NCBI GenBank assembly: GCA_934457235.1
Contig: CAKSHT010000015.1
Coordinates: forward strand, 1-25,700
Reading direction: 5' to 3'
DNA length: 25,700 bases
Origin: an uncultured Oscillospiraceae bacterium
GTDB taxonomy: Bacteria; Bacillota; Clostridia; Oscillospirales; Ruminococcaceae
Of this stretch, positions 1-7,170 are shown one piece after another (position 1 is the stretch's first letter; each line of letters opens with the position of its first letter). The notes beneath the pieces were generated by a model. That model was not told the DNA's origin. It was given only the letters and a program-made list of their open reading frames with translations, and searched no databases. The translations under genes and the position numbers were made by a program.

Positions 1-714
1 GTATCTCCCAGCGACGCTTCCGACAAGAAGATCACATGGACCAGCTCCAACACCAATGTTGCGACCGTAAACGACAGCGGACTTGTTAAGGCAGTGACCA
101 ACGGCACGGCTACCATCACTGCAAAGAGCAGCAACGGTATCACAGCACAGTGCGTTGTTACAGTATCAACACCTGTTTCAAGCTTCTCCGTAACTCCCGC
201 GAAGTCCAAGACCATCAATATTGACGGCACTTTCACTTTCAAGGCAAAGATCTATCCGGCTGCCGCCGATGACAAGACGCTCCTTTACTCCTCTTCCAAT
301 GAGGACGTTGCAGTGGTTGACGACAACGGCACAGTTACCGGCGTATCCGCAGGCAAGGCAGTTATCACTGTTACAGCTAAATCCAATCCTGCAAAGACCA
401 GAAAGGTGACAGTTGTTGTACGCCCGGATAAGGTAAAGATCACCTACAGAAAGTCCACTACAGACGGTATCATATTTGAATGGGCACAGTCCGAATACGC
501 CGACGGCTACACTATCTACCGCCGTAACTCTGCAAAGGGCAAGGGCAAGGTAGTAGGCAATGTTGAAAGCTACGATCCCGACGAGATGACATTCACCGAT
601 TCCACCGCAGTAAAGGGCAAGACATATTACTACTATATCAAGTCCTATGTAACTGTTGATGGCAAGAAGATATACTCCTCCGCTTCCACGATCTACAAGA
701 TCAAGGCGAAGTAA
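1..714 (+). CDS. Secreted Big_2 / fibronectin III protein, C-terminal part
   Basis: The reading frame is open from base 1, so this is the C-terminal 237 residues of a larger protein. Residues 1-57 are the end of one bacterial Ig-like (Big_2) domain, with the typical SSN-x-x-VATV and G-x-A-x-I-T strands. Residues about 58-140 form a second Big_2 domain (SSNEDVAVVDDNG, then VTGVSAGKAVITVTAK). The last ~95 residues look like a fibronectin type III fold, with a YTIYRR strand and a YYYYIKSY strand, and end at TAA. Such modules are stalks or binding domains of secreted and surface proteins in Ruminococcus-like bacteria. The catalytic or anchoring part lies outside the window, so the function is unknown. 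There is no internal Shine-Dalgarno site, so the GTG at 94 is not a credible start. Family assignment is confident; role is inference. Confidence 0.85.
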   Translation, partial: VSPSDASDKKITWTSSNTNVATVNDSGLVKAVTNGTATITAKSSNGITAQCVVTVSTPVSSFSVTPAKSKTINIDGTFTFKAKIYPAAADDKTLLYSSSNEDVAVVDDNGTVTGVSAGKAVITVTAKSNPAKTRKVTVVVRPDKVKITYRKSTTDGIIFEWAQSEYADGYTIYRRNSAKGKGKVVGNVESYDPDEMTFTDSTAVKGKTYYYYIKSYVTVDGKKIYSSASTIYKIKAK

Positions 715-760
715 CGAGCGGCAAGCGTGATAACCACTCTCCCCCCAATATAAATCGGAA

Positions 761-784
761 AAGGCAGAGCTTCGGCTCTGCCTT
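761..784. terminator. Bidirectional terminator between convergent genes
   Basis: A perfect 10-bp stem (AAGGCAGAGC pairing with GCTCTGCCTT) closes a TTCG tetraloop. The plus side is followed by TTCTATTGTT; the minus side runs into TTCCGATTT. It lies 47 bp after the Big_2 gene and 11 bp beyond the minus-strand permease, so it can end both transcripts. Confidence 0.85.
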
Positions 785-794
785 TTCTATTGTT

Positions 795-1967
795 CTACAT
801 TCTGAGAGCTTCCACGGGATTGAGGGAGGCCGCCTTATACGCCGGGTAAGCGCCGAACACCGCTCCGACTGCACCGGAAGCCACGGCGGAAAGTCCGATC
901 ATCAGCCAGTTCACCTGGAACGGTATCCCGATCAGCATACACCCCACGCCCGAAAGCAGAAGACCTGAGAGGATACCCGCAGTGCTGCCGAGCATAGTCA
1001 GCAGCACTGCTTCGCTGAGAAATTCCCGGCAGATATCCCGGCTGGAGGCACCGATAGATTTCTTTATGCCGATCTCCCGGGTGCGTTCAGTGACGCTCAT
1101 CAGCATGGTGGTCATAACGGATATCCCGGAGACCGCCAGTGATATCCCGGCGACCAGTGAAAGAGCCGTCGTCACGATGCCGAGTATGTCCTCCAGCTGT
1201 CCTTTCTGGGAGAGCAGATTGTTGACGATATAGGCGTCGGTCGTGCCGTTCGTGCGGTTAAGCGCTTCCTGGACAGCGGCAACTACCTGGATATCGGTGT
1301 TCATGTCGTCAAGCTTCACCGCAAGTTTGTCGTAGGTTGTGCGTCCGGTGAGCTGCTGCATGGTACTGATCGGGATATACATGAAGCCCGGCATGATGTT
1401 CGACAGCATTCCCTGTAAGCTTGAAAGCCCGGAGTGTGCCACGCCGATTATCTCAAATTCATGGTACTTCCCGCCGAGGAACATCGACAGCTTTTTACCA
1501 ACGACATTGCTTCTGCCGTAGGAACGCAGCGCGAACTGCTCGTCGATAACGCATACCTGAGAGCCTCCGTCGCTGTTGTTCACAAGCCTGCCGTGCTTAG
1601 CCTCCAGGGATATCAGCCGGTCGGCGGATTTGTCAACGCCCCAGACATAGCAGTCAAGGCGTCTGCCGATCATTTTCGCTTCGGTGACGGACGCCATCAG
1701 CGGCATTACATTGTTCACTCCGTCCACGCGGCGAACGGTGGATACGTCGTTATCCGTTATTGTGACGGTGACGGAATTGTTCGCGGCCTGTACCAGCAGC
1801 GTATCAACACCCATCGTCACAAGCGTGGCGCTGACCTGGGAAGTGCCCACAGTACCTACGGTGGACACCAGGACTACCGAGAACACGCCGACAGCTATCC
1901 CCGCCATCGTCAGCAGGGAGCGCGTGCGGCTGCGGAATATGCTGATGATTGTTGAAGAAATGCTCAT
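795..1967 (-). CDS. ABC transporter permease, MacB/FtsX type
   Basis: 390-residue membrane protein. It has an N-terminal transmembrane helix at about residues 18-42, an extracytoplasmic MacB_PCD-type domain at about 45-250, and three further helices in the C-terminal FtsX domain (about 265-385). The hallmark cytoplasmic loop RTREIGIKKSIGAS lies just after the second helix and is how MacB-like permeases contact their ATPase. The protein would work with the upstream adaptor in exporting a peptide, antimicrobial or lipid-like substrate; the substrate cannot be read from sequence. The start codon overlaps the adaptor stop (ATGA at 1964-1967), indicating translational coupling. Unlike most such loci, no ATP-binding subunit lies next to the pair: the next thing downstream is a terminator. 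Family is confident; partner and substrate are open. Confidence 0.9.
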   Translation of the reverse strand: MSISSTIISIFRSRTRSLLTMAGIAVGVFSVVLVSTVGTVGTSQVSATLVTMGVDTLLVQAANNSVTVTITDNDVSTVRRVDGVNNVMPLMASVTEAKMIGRRLDCYVWGVDKSADRLISLEAKHGRLVNNSDGGSQVCVIDEQFALRSYGRSNVVGKKLSMFLGGKYHEFEIIGVAHSGLSSLQGMLSNIMPGFMYIPISTMQQLTGRTTYDKLAVKLDDMNTDIQVVAAVQEALNRTNGTTDAYIVNNLLSQKGQLEDILGIVTTALSLVAGISLAVSGISVMTTMLMSVTERTREIGIKKSIGASSRDICREFLSEAVLLTMLGSTAGILSGLLLSGVGCMLIGIPFQVNWLMIGLSAVASGAVGAVFGAYPAYKAASLNPVEALRM

Positions 1968-2905
1968 TCGTCTATCCTCACATAGCGGCTGAGTGAAACG
2001 TCAGACGGGTCGAGAATAACGCGGTCGCCCTCGTCGGCGCCCTTTATGATTTCAGTCCCGTCGGAGAACTCCGCTCCGGTGAATATCTTGCGCTTGACGG
2101 CGGTGTTGTCCTCAAAGACATAGATATACTCGCCCTCCTCGTCCTGCCCGATGGCTTCGTAGGGGAGCACGCATATCTTGCGCGGGTCGGAGAGCTGGAA
2201 TGTCACATCGGCGGTCAGTCCGGAGCACAGCCGCGGGTCTGCGGAGTCCGGCACGACCATTACGTCAACGACGGTTTCAAGCACCGCTCCGCTGTACTGG
2301 CTGCGTGCCGCGGCGGCTATCTTGGCTACAGTCCCGGTGAAAATATCGTCGGGGTAGGCAGTGAGGGTGAACTGCACCGGTTGTCCCAGGGATATCCGGG
2401 AGATATTCACCTCGCTGACAGCCGAAGTCAGAATCAGTGAATCCGTCCCGGCGATTGTCGCTATGCTCCCTCCGGCCTCCACTGCGGCTCCGCTGCCGGC
2501 GGTGGAGATAACTGTGCCGGTGCGGTCAGCCGTCACGTTATCCGGGATAAGCGACATTGCCGTCGAAAGACTGGCGGTGGCTGCGGCGAGCTGCGACACT
2601 TTACCCAGGCTTGCGATAAACGTTTCACTGGCGGTGCGGTCAACGGTGGCTATGACGTCCCCGGCGCTGATGGAGTCGCCGGGCTCCACGGTGTATTTCT
2701 TTATCACGAGCGGCAGGGCGCAGGTCACGTCGCTCTGCCCGATGTAGCTGAGCGTGCCGCTGGTGCGGATGGTTTCGCTGTAATTCACGACCTTCGGGGT
2801 GACGGTCTGGCAGACGGGTATGCTGGCTTCCACGGCGGAGGGGAGCGCGGAAACTCCGGCGATTATCAGGGCGCAGGCGGCGGCAAGGGCTATATATTTC
2901 TTCAT
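1964..2905 (-). CDS. Efflux periplasmic-adaptor-like (HlyD/MacA family) protein
   Basis: 313 residues from the ATG at 2905, chosen because an AAAGGA ribosome site lies 9 nt upstream; the in-frame ATG at 2914 is too close to it. The N-terminus is a signal peptide or anchor (MKKYIALAAACALIIAG, then a VEA-S cut site). Next come a split lipoyl-like half motif (VEPGDSISAGDVIATVD), a short helical hairpin at about residues 95-120, the second lipoyl half (ADRTGTVIS) and beta-barrel domains ending with a GDRVILDPSDV strand. This is the MacA/HlyD-type adaptor that in Gram-positive bacteria sits outside the membrane and couples to MacB-type permeases. The helical hairpin is short, as expected without an outer membrane. 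No lipobox cysteine is present. It is the first gene of a two-gene operon with the permease; I found no convincing promoter in the 93 bp between the preceding terminator and its start. Confidence 0.85.
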   Translation of the reverse strand: MKKYIALAAACALIIAGVSALPSAVEASIPVCQTVTPKVVNYSETIRTSGTLSYIGQSDVTCALPLVIKKYTVEPGDSISAGDVIATVDRTASETFIASLGKVSQLAAATASLSTAMSLIPDNVTADRTGTVISTAGSGAAVEAGGSIATIAGTDSLILTSAVSEVNISRISLGQPVQFTLTAYPDDIFTGTVAKIAAAARSQYSGAVLETVVDVMVVPDSADPRLCSGLTADVTFQLSDPRKICVLPYEAIGQDEEGEYIYVFEDNTAVKRKIFTGAEFSDGTEIIKGADEGDRVILDPSDVSLSRYVRIDE

Positions 2906-2998
2906 GGGCTTCATTCCTTTCGATAAAATCAACGTGATTATTGTGGGAATTTATCCGGGAAATATTCCAGCTTTCTGTGCAAAATTTCACAAAAATAA

Positions 2999-3020
2999 CC
3001 CCTCCCGGAAGTGGGAGGGG
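2999..3020 (-). terminator. Terminator of the RRXRR-like gene
   Basis: Stem CCCCTCCC with GGGAGGGG around a 6-nt loop. Read on the minus strand it is followed by TTATTTTTGTG, a fair U-tract, 28 bp after the stop codon at 3049. It separates this gene from the adaptor/permease operon. Confidence 0.8.
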
Positions 3021-3048
3021 CGGTCGTATTTAATTGTGGATACTACCC

Positions 3049-4239
3049 TTATTCTTCGCCGATATTTTCAATGGCGTCGGTCATTTCCTGTACCGAAACA
3101 TCTATGCAATCGAATGCCTGAGTTATCTCATCAGTGATGGCGTCGATCTTGTCGCTGAATTTGTCCATGATGTCGCTGCATATCTCGTCAATGTCGGTAT
3201 CTTCGGGACTTCTGCCGCTGAGCGCCTGGCTTATTGCATCGCTGATCTCCTGTCCGAGGTTGGAGGAAAGGCTCGTCATACTGTCGATCTTTCCGGATAT
3301 TTCGTCCATTATGCTTGATGTCATGCTGTTAAGAGCGTATGCCTGGTTCTGGATATTTTCGACAACCTGGAAATTATCGCTGCGGATTTTCGGAGCGTCG
3401 TGAACCTTGCCTGGGCTGTTGTGCTTTTCGCGGAGCGCACGGGTGGAGTACCATTCATCTGTAGGCCAGCCGTCTGCAAACACGATGTTATGCCGCTGCG
3501 GACGTTCGCTTTCGAACTCGTCCACGGAGTCCGGCAGGTCTGCATATTCCTCTTTGGGTTTTGCCGTCATGACGGTCATATACGCTCTCATGGCCGCAAA
3601 CCGGAGCTGTGTGTATTCGTTGTCCCCGGTAATGAAAGGTATTTCATACAGCTCCCAGCCGTTGACCTTCTTGAGCGGCCTTATGAAATTGCGGTTGAGG
3701 TTATAGGTGTAGCAGTTTTCGCAATCGTTGTTATAAACCACTATAAGCCGGCACACCTCGTCATTGTTGTCGTTTTCGCCGCCGTTGAGCCAGAATGTGA
3801 ACGTATGCGTGGTGTTTTTCGGCAGGATAAGCTGCTTTGTGACTATCTCAGTCCAGTTATACCGCCAGTCGCCGATAGTATAGGCTTCGGCGAGGTTTCC
3901 ATCGGGTCCCTGCATGAAGCTGCGGTTCCCGACATTGTTCTTGCAGTCCTTGTTGAAGCTCCAGTCCCTTGCGTTGAAGTAAAGGCGGTTTACCGGCTGC
4001 TCCTGCTGTTCCGGGATGCTCTTGTTTTCGTTAAGGGTATTTATGTTATCCATCTTGATGTCCTCCGTAATTACTGCGTCGGACACGCCGTTAAGACGAA
4101 TAGTATTGTCGTTCACATAACGTGCCCGACCTTTTTTAACCAGACCCTGTGCCCGTCTGGGGTAAGTGAGTCCGGAAAATTCTCCGTCCTGCGATAATAC
4201 AGTGACGGTCTGATGTGCGCTGGCTTCGTTTTTTGTCAT
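3049..4239 (-). CDS. Unrecognised protein: RRXRR-like N-terminus, beta domain, acidic helical tail
   Basis: 396 residues from the ATG at 4239; GGAGGGG lies 9 nt upstream, which rules out the TTG at 4257 as the main start. Residues 19-49 carry a basic segment with PRRA at 27-30, KKGRARYV at 35-42 and NTIRL at 45-49. This order matches the RRXRR N-terminus known from IscB-type proteins. Residues about 77-225 are rich in aromatic and beta-strand sequence (FNARDWSFN, HTFTFWLNGGEND, GWELYEIPF) and could be a beta-sandwich; I do not recognise the family. Residues about 290-396 are an acidic amphipathic helical region with heptad-like spacing, perhaps a coiled coil. There is no signal peptide, transmembrane helix, RuvC or HNH motif, so it is not an IscB nuclease. 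It is transcribed alone between two terminators. Function unknown. Confidence 0.8.
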   Translation of the reverse strand: MTKNEASAHQTVTVLSQDGEFSGLTYPRRAQGLVKKGRARYVNDNTIRLNGVSDAVITEDIKMDNINTLNENKSIPEQQEQPVNRLYFNARDWSFNKDCKNNVGNRSFMQGPDGNLAEAYTIGDWRYNWTEIVTKQLILPKNTTHTFTFWLNGGENDNNDEVCRLIVVYNNDCENCYTYNLNRNFIRPLKKVNGWELYEIPFITGDNEYTQLRFAAMRAYMTVMTAKPKEEYADLPDSVDEFESERPQRHNIVFADGWPTDEWYSTRALREKHNSPGKVHDAPKIRSDNFQVVENIQNQAYALNSMTSSIMDEISGKIDSMTSLSSNLGQEISDAISQALSGRSPEDTDIDEICSDIMDKFSDKIDAITDEITQAFDCIDVSVQEMTDAIENIGEE

Positions 4240-4308
4240 GGGTGCCGTCCCCTCCAACGTGGTTTGTTTTTTGGTTATGGGTTTTCTCCCCGGCTGCTTT
4301 TTTGTTAT
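4228..4308 (-). repeat. Three in-frame start-region repeats
   Basis: The sequence around the start codon (ATGACAAAAAAC) recurs upstream as ATAACCAAAAAAC (ATA at 4276-4278) and ATAACAAAAAAG (ATA at 4306-4308). The copies are 39 and 30 bp apart, hence all in one frame. They would read MTKN, ITKK and ITKK. The middle copy even keeps a GGGGAG site upstream. This looks like decayed duplication of a start region, though poly-A-rich chance similarity is possible. Confidence 0.5.
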
Positions 4309-4328
4309 GTGCGCAGTTCACCATCATT

Positions 4329-4358
4329 ATTTTAGCATAGAAAGAAACGACAAGTCAA
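4329..4358 (-). promoter_or_regulatory. Promoter of the RRXRR-like gene
   Basis: TTGACT at 4353-4358 and TAAAAT at 4329-4334, 18 bp apart, with a TG one base before the -10 box (extended -10). It lies about 90 bp upstream of the start at 4239. Confidence 0.6.
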
Positions 4359-4401
4359 TTGACGTTATACATAAACTTACCCATAGCGGTTTGTAGAAAA
4401 G

Positions 4402-4435
4402 AACGAACCCGGCGGACAGTCCCGCCGGGTTCGTT
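4402..4435 (-). terminator. Terminator of fucI
   Basis: A perfect 14-bp stem, AACGAACCCGGCGG with CCGCCGGGTTCGTT, around a 6-nt loop. On the minus strand it is followed by CTTTTCTAC. It starts 14 bp past the fucI stop. Confidence 0.85.
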
Positions 4436-4449
4436 GTGAAGAGCAAATA

Positions 4450-6234
4450 TTACTTGTAGAGTGCACCGTAAGCCGCGCAAGCCCTGTAATCAGCGCCCTC
4501 CAGGTCGGAGGTGCCGAAAGCGCTCCACGCATGCGGACGGAACAGGCGTTCGTCGGAGAGGTTGTGCAGGGAAACGGGAATTCTCAGCATGCTTGCCATT
4601 GTGACAAGATCCTCGCCGATGTGACCGTATACGAAGCAGCCGTGGTTAGCGCCCCAGTTAGCCATGACGTTATAAACATCGGAAGCCGCTACCTTATCCG
4701 GAACGGTGATGGGAGCGAACCAGGTGGAGGGCCATGTCGGGTCGGTGCGTCCGAGCAGGGTCTTGTTTACATCCTCCGGAAGCTCAACGGTGTAGCCCTC
4801 GATTATCTGGATAGTCGGACCGAGGTGCTTTATGTAGTTCACCCGGGCGAAGGTGCAGGGCATAACTCCCTGGGTGGAGTAGCTGGAGGAGAATCCGCCG
4901 CCGCGGAAGTAACCGAGATTTGCGCAGGGCCAGGTGGTAGCCTTTAAGCAGGCGTCGATGTCCTTTTCGGTCATATCCCACCAGGGCTTCATTACGCTCT
5001 CGCCGTTCTCGTCCTTGACAGCGCCGGTGCCGTCAAGCGCCGCAGCGCCGGAGTTTATGAGATGTATGAATCCGTTGGCTGCCTTTCCGTCGGGAGTCCA
5101 GCCAGTCACGCGCTTCACGGAATCCGGCGACCAGTAGGTGCGTACGTCGGCGAATACAGCTGCACGTCCGGTCAGCATGTGCAGGAACATCAGAGTTGTT
5201 CCGTTAAGGGTGTCGTTTTCCGTCGCAAAGGGGATAGGCTCACGGGCGCCGTTCCAGTCGAATGTCGTGTTGAGGATTGCTTCGGTGAAGTCTGCGTTGG
5301 GCATGAAGTCCGTCCACATTCTCTGACCCTGGAATCCGCCAAGTACGGCGTTTCTGCCCTTTGCCTCCTCAAGCCAGCCCATCTCTGCGAGCTTCGGATT
5401 TCCTTTGAGAATATCGCGGATTATGCAGGTCATCTTCGCGATGAACTCCCAGTTCTCCTGCTTCTCCTTTTCGGAGAGGACGGGGCGCATGTATGTCATG
5501 CCGGGAGTCGGGTTGATATCCACGCCCTCGGGGCACTTTTCCTTTATCCAGGCGAGCGCTTTCTTGTATTCAGCCTCGTCGTAAATTCCGAGCTTTTCGC
5601 GGCGGATTATCTCGGTCATGTCTACCCACTCGGGGTGGATACCCAGGTACTCGCGGAAGAACTCCTCGTTGCAGTAAGCTCCGGCGATGCCCATTGCCTG
5701 GGAGCCGATGTTCACATAGCTCTTGTTCTTCATGTCGCCGATAGCTGCGGCACAGCGTGCGAAGCGCAGTATCTTTTCCTCAACGTCGGCGGGGATAACG
5801 GTGTCGTCTGCGTCCTTTACATCATGACCGTAAATCGAGAAGCAGGGCATGCCGATCTGCGCATATGCGGAATTTGCTGCCGCAAGGAAAACAGCGCCGG
5901 GACGCTCAGTTCCGTTGAATCCCCATACAGCCTTGATGGTGTTCGGGTTTTCATCTATTACCTGGGTAACGTAGCACCAGCAGGGGGTCACGGTCAGCGT
6001 AGCCACGATGTTCTCGGTGGCGAACTTGTCGGCGCATGCTGCGCTCTCTGCAATACCGCCGATAGTCGTATCGGAGATCACGCATTCCACAGGCTCTCCG
6101 CTGGCGTGGCGTACTTTGGATGTGATAAGCTCCGCGGCTGCCTTTGCCATGTTCATGGTCTGGACTTCAAGGCTCTCGCGGATACCAAACTGACGTCCGT
6201 CGATAACTGGTCTGATTCCGATTTTTGATAGCAT
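4450..6234 (-). CDS. fucI: L-fucose isomerase
   Basis: 594 residues, close to the 591 of the E. coli enzyme. It converts L-fucose to L-fuculose (often also D-arabinose to D-ribulose) in the cytoplasm with Mn2+. The metal ligands are visible at the expected places: Glu339 in PFATEN, Asp363 in AVFADVR and His531 in GANHGCF, equivalent to Glu337, Asp361 and His528 of E. coli FucI. The N-terminal IGIRPVIDGR segment is typical of the family. The start at 6234 was chosen because GAAAGGA lies 9 nt upstream; it also gives the normal length. The gene is alone: no fuculokinase, aldolase or transporter is beside it, so the rest of the fucose pathway must be elsewhere. It has its own promoter (6322-6350) and terminator. 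Host-glycan fucose use would fit a gut bacterium. Confidence 0.95.
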   Translation of the reverse strand: MLSKIGIRPVIDGRQFGIRESLEVQTMNMAKAAAELITSKVRHASGEPVECVISDTTIGGIAESAACADKFATENIVATLTVTPCWCYVTQVIDENPNTIKAVWGFNGTERPGAVFLAAANSAYAQIGMPCFSIYGHDVKDADDTVIPADVEEKILRFARCAAAIGDMKNKSYVNIGSQAMGIAGAYCNEEFFREYLGIHPEWVDMTEIIRREKLGIYDEAEYKKALAWIKEKCPEGVDINPTPGMTYMRPVLSEKEKQENWEFIAKMTCIIRDILKGNPKLAEMGWLEEAKGRNAVLGGFQGQRMWTDFMPNADFTEAILNTTFDWNGAREPIPFATENDTLNGTTLMFLHMLTGRAAVFADVRTYWSPDSVKRVTGWTPDGKAANGFIHLINSGAAALDGTGAVKDENGESVMKPWWDMTEKDIDACLKATTWPCANLGYFRGGGFSSSYSTQGVMPCTFARVNYIKHLGPTIQIIEGYTVELPEDVNKTLLGRTDPTWPSTWFAPITVPDKVAASDVYNVMANWGANHGCFVYGHIGEDLVTMASMLRIPVSLHNLSDERLFRPHAWSAFGTSDLEGADYRACAAYGALYK

Positions 6235-6321
6235 AGAATTGGTTCCTTTCAGATATATTCCGGGCAGCTCCGTCAGCGGCGCTGCTTTACGCTCATGTAT
6301 ATGCGGGACTTGCTGTATACA

Positions 6322-6350
6322 ATTATACCAAAACATTTCACGGATTTCAA
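6322..6350 (-). promoter_or_regulatory. Promoter of fucI
   Basis: TTGAAA at 6345-6350, 17-bp spacer, TATAAT at 6322-6327 (minus strand). The predicted RNA start near 6315 gives a leader of about 80 nt. No clear operator or cre-like site was seen. Confidence 0.75.
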
Positions 6351-6386
6351 CACTTTTTTCAAAAATCTTATAAAACCAGGCATAAA

Positions 6387-6416
6387 AAAACAGGGCTGTT
6401 TACACAGCCCTGTTTT
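6387..6416 (-). terminator. Terminator of the HPr-like operon
   Basis: 13-bp stem AAAACAGGGCTGT with ACAGCCCTGTTTT and a TTAC loop. On the minus strand it continues into TTTATGCC, so the T run is seven bases long. It starts 14 bp past the stop at 6430. Confidence 0.9.
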
Positions 6417-6429
6417 GTGGATCGTCAAA

Positions 6430-6660
6430 TTACTTAACGATGTAGTCCTTGATCTGGTCGAGGAAATCAGCGCAGTCGTCGCTGTGGATATTCAGTGTCA
6501 GCTCCTTGGAGAGATCCAGACTGAAGATACCCATGATGGACTTAGCGTCGATCGCATATCTGCCGGATACGATATCTACGTCATAATCGCAGCGGGATAC
6601 GATGCTTACGAAATTCTTAACGTCGTTGATGGTGTTGATGTTTACCTTTACTGTTTTCAT
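6430..6660 (-). CDS. HPr-family protein lacking the phospho-histidine (copy 2)
   Basis: 76 residues with an HPr-like fold pattern. The segment around the regulatory serine is very well kept (DAKSIMGIFSLDL, Ser41, equivalent to Ser46 of HPr). Aligning the upstream part without gaps to B. subtilis HPr puts Asn12 where the phosphorylated His15 should be, and the HARPA signature is gone. It therefore should not act as a phosphocarrier for PTS sugars. A regulatory role like that of Crh, through Ser phosphorylation by HPr kinase and binding of CcpA, is conceivable but is inference. It lies 39 bp after copy 1 in the same operon; AAAGGAAG is 9 nt upstream of the ATG. About half of its residues match copy 1, suggesting tandem duplication. 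Confidence 0.85.
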   Translation of the reverse strand: MKTVKVNINTINDVKNFVSIVSRCDYDVDIVSGRYAIDAKSIMGIFSLDLSKELTLNIHSDDCADFLDQIKDYIVK

Positions 6661-6699
6661 AATAAAATACTTCCTTTCCGTGGTGTTATGTGTGTCTTA

Positions 6700-6939
6700 T
6701 CAGACTTTTGCTCTGAACTTTGTCACTGCGTCAAGCAGCTCGTCAGCCTTTGCGCCGTCGTCATGGACAACGAAATCAAGCGGCTTTGCAAGATCAAGAC
6801 TGAATATACCCATGATGGACTTTGCGTCTACCGCATATCTTCCGGATACGAGATCGCTGTCGAACGAATAGCTGTTAGTGAGCGCTACGAACTCCTTTAC
6901 GTCCTCAATAGAACCGAGCATAACTTTCATTTTCTTCAT
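6700..6939 (-). CDS. HPr-family protein lacking the phospho-histidine (copy 1)
   Basis: 79 residues, first gene of a two-gene operon. The core SGRYAVDAKSIMGIFSLDL is shared almost exactly with copy 2 and keeps the Ser46-type site (Ser41 here). The position matching HPr His15 is Glu12, and the neighbouring Arg and Pro of the active site are also absent. A glutamate there might mimic a charged state, but that is speculation. The AAAGGCGG ribosome site upstream supports the ATG at 6939; the ATG at 6930 is an alternative. The protein is cytoplasmic with no signal sequence. Expression comes from a strong promoter at 7001-7029. What it binds is not known. Confidence 0.85.
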   Translation of the reverse strand: MKKMKVMLGSIEDVKEFVALTNSYSFDSDLVSGRYAVDAKSIMGIFSLDLAKPLDFVVHDDGAKADELLDAVTKFRAKV

Positions 6940-7000
6940 AAACAGCCGCCGCCTTTCTTTGTGGTATTAGTTTCTGAGGGTTTACTTCCCTCTGTAAATT

Positions 7001-7029
7001 AGTATATCCTTAATCTGAAAAATAGTCAA
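7001..7029 (-). promoter_or_regulatory. Promoter of the HPr-like operon
   Basis: TTGACT at 7024-7029, 17-bp spacer, TATACT at 7001-7006 on the minus strand. Its -35 box lies only 7 bp from the -35 box of the divergent mtaB promoter. Confidence 0.8.
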
Positions 7030-7036
7030 TAGCTTA

Positions 7037-7065
7037 TTGCAAATTTCGGAATAATCAAGTATAAT
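7037..7065 (+). promoter_or_regulatory. Promoter of mtaB
   Basis: TTGCAA at 7037-7042, 17-bp spacer, TATAAT at 7060-7065. The RNA would start near 7072, giving a leader of about 100 nt with only a weak GCAAC/GTTGC hairpin. Confidence 0.75.
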
Positions 7066-7170
7066 ATTGTTATATCAAGTTTTCGTTTTGGCTAAAATTA
7101 CAAACATCACTGCAACGCCCGTTGCATAACAAACAGGCGCGGTTTTGCATCATATCAGAAAGAGGTTGTC

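Noticed and set aside
3049..4239. Calling the RRXRR-like protein an IscB nuclease
   Set aside because: No RuvC or HNH residues, no bridge helix and no adjacent guide-RNA-like sequence were seen.
5062..6228. 388-residue plus-strand frame opposite fucI
   Set aside because: Antisense to a gene with intact catalytic residues; no ribosome site or promoter.
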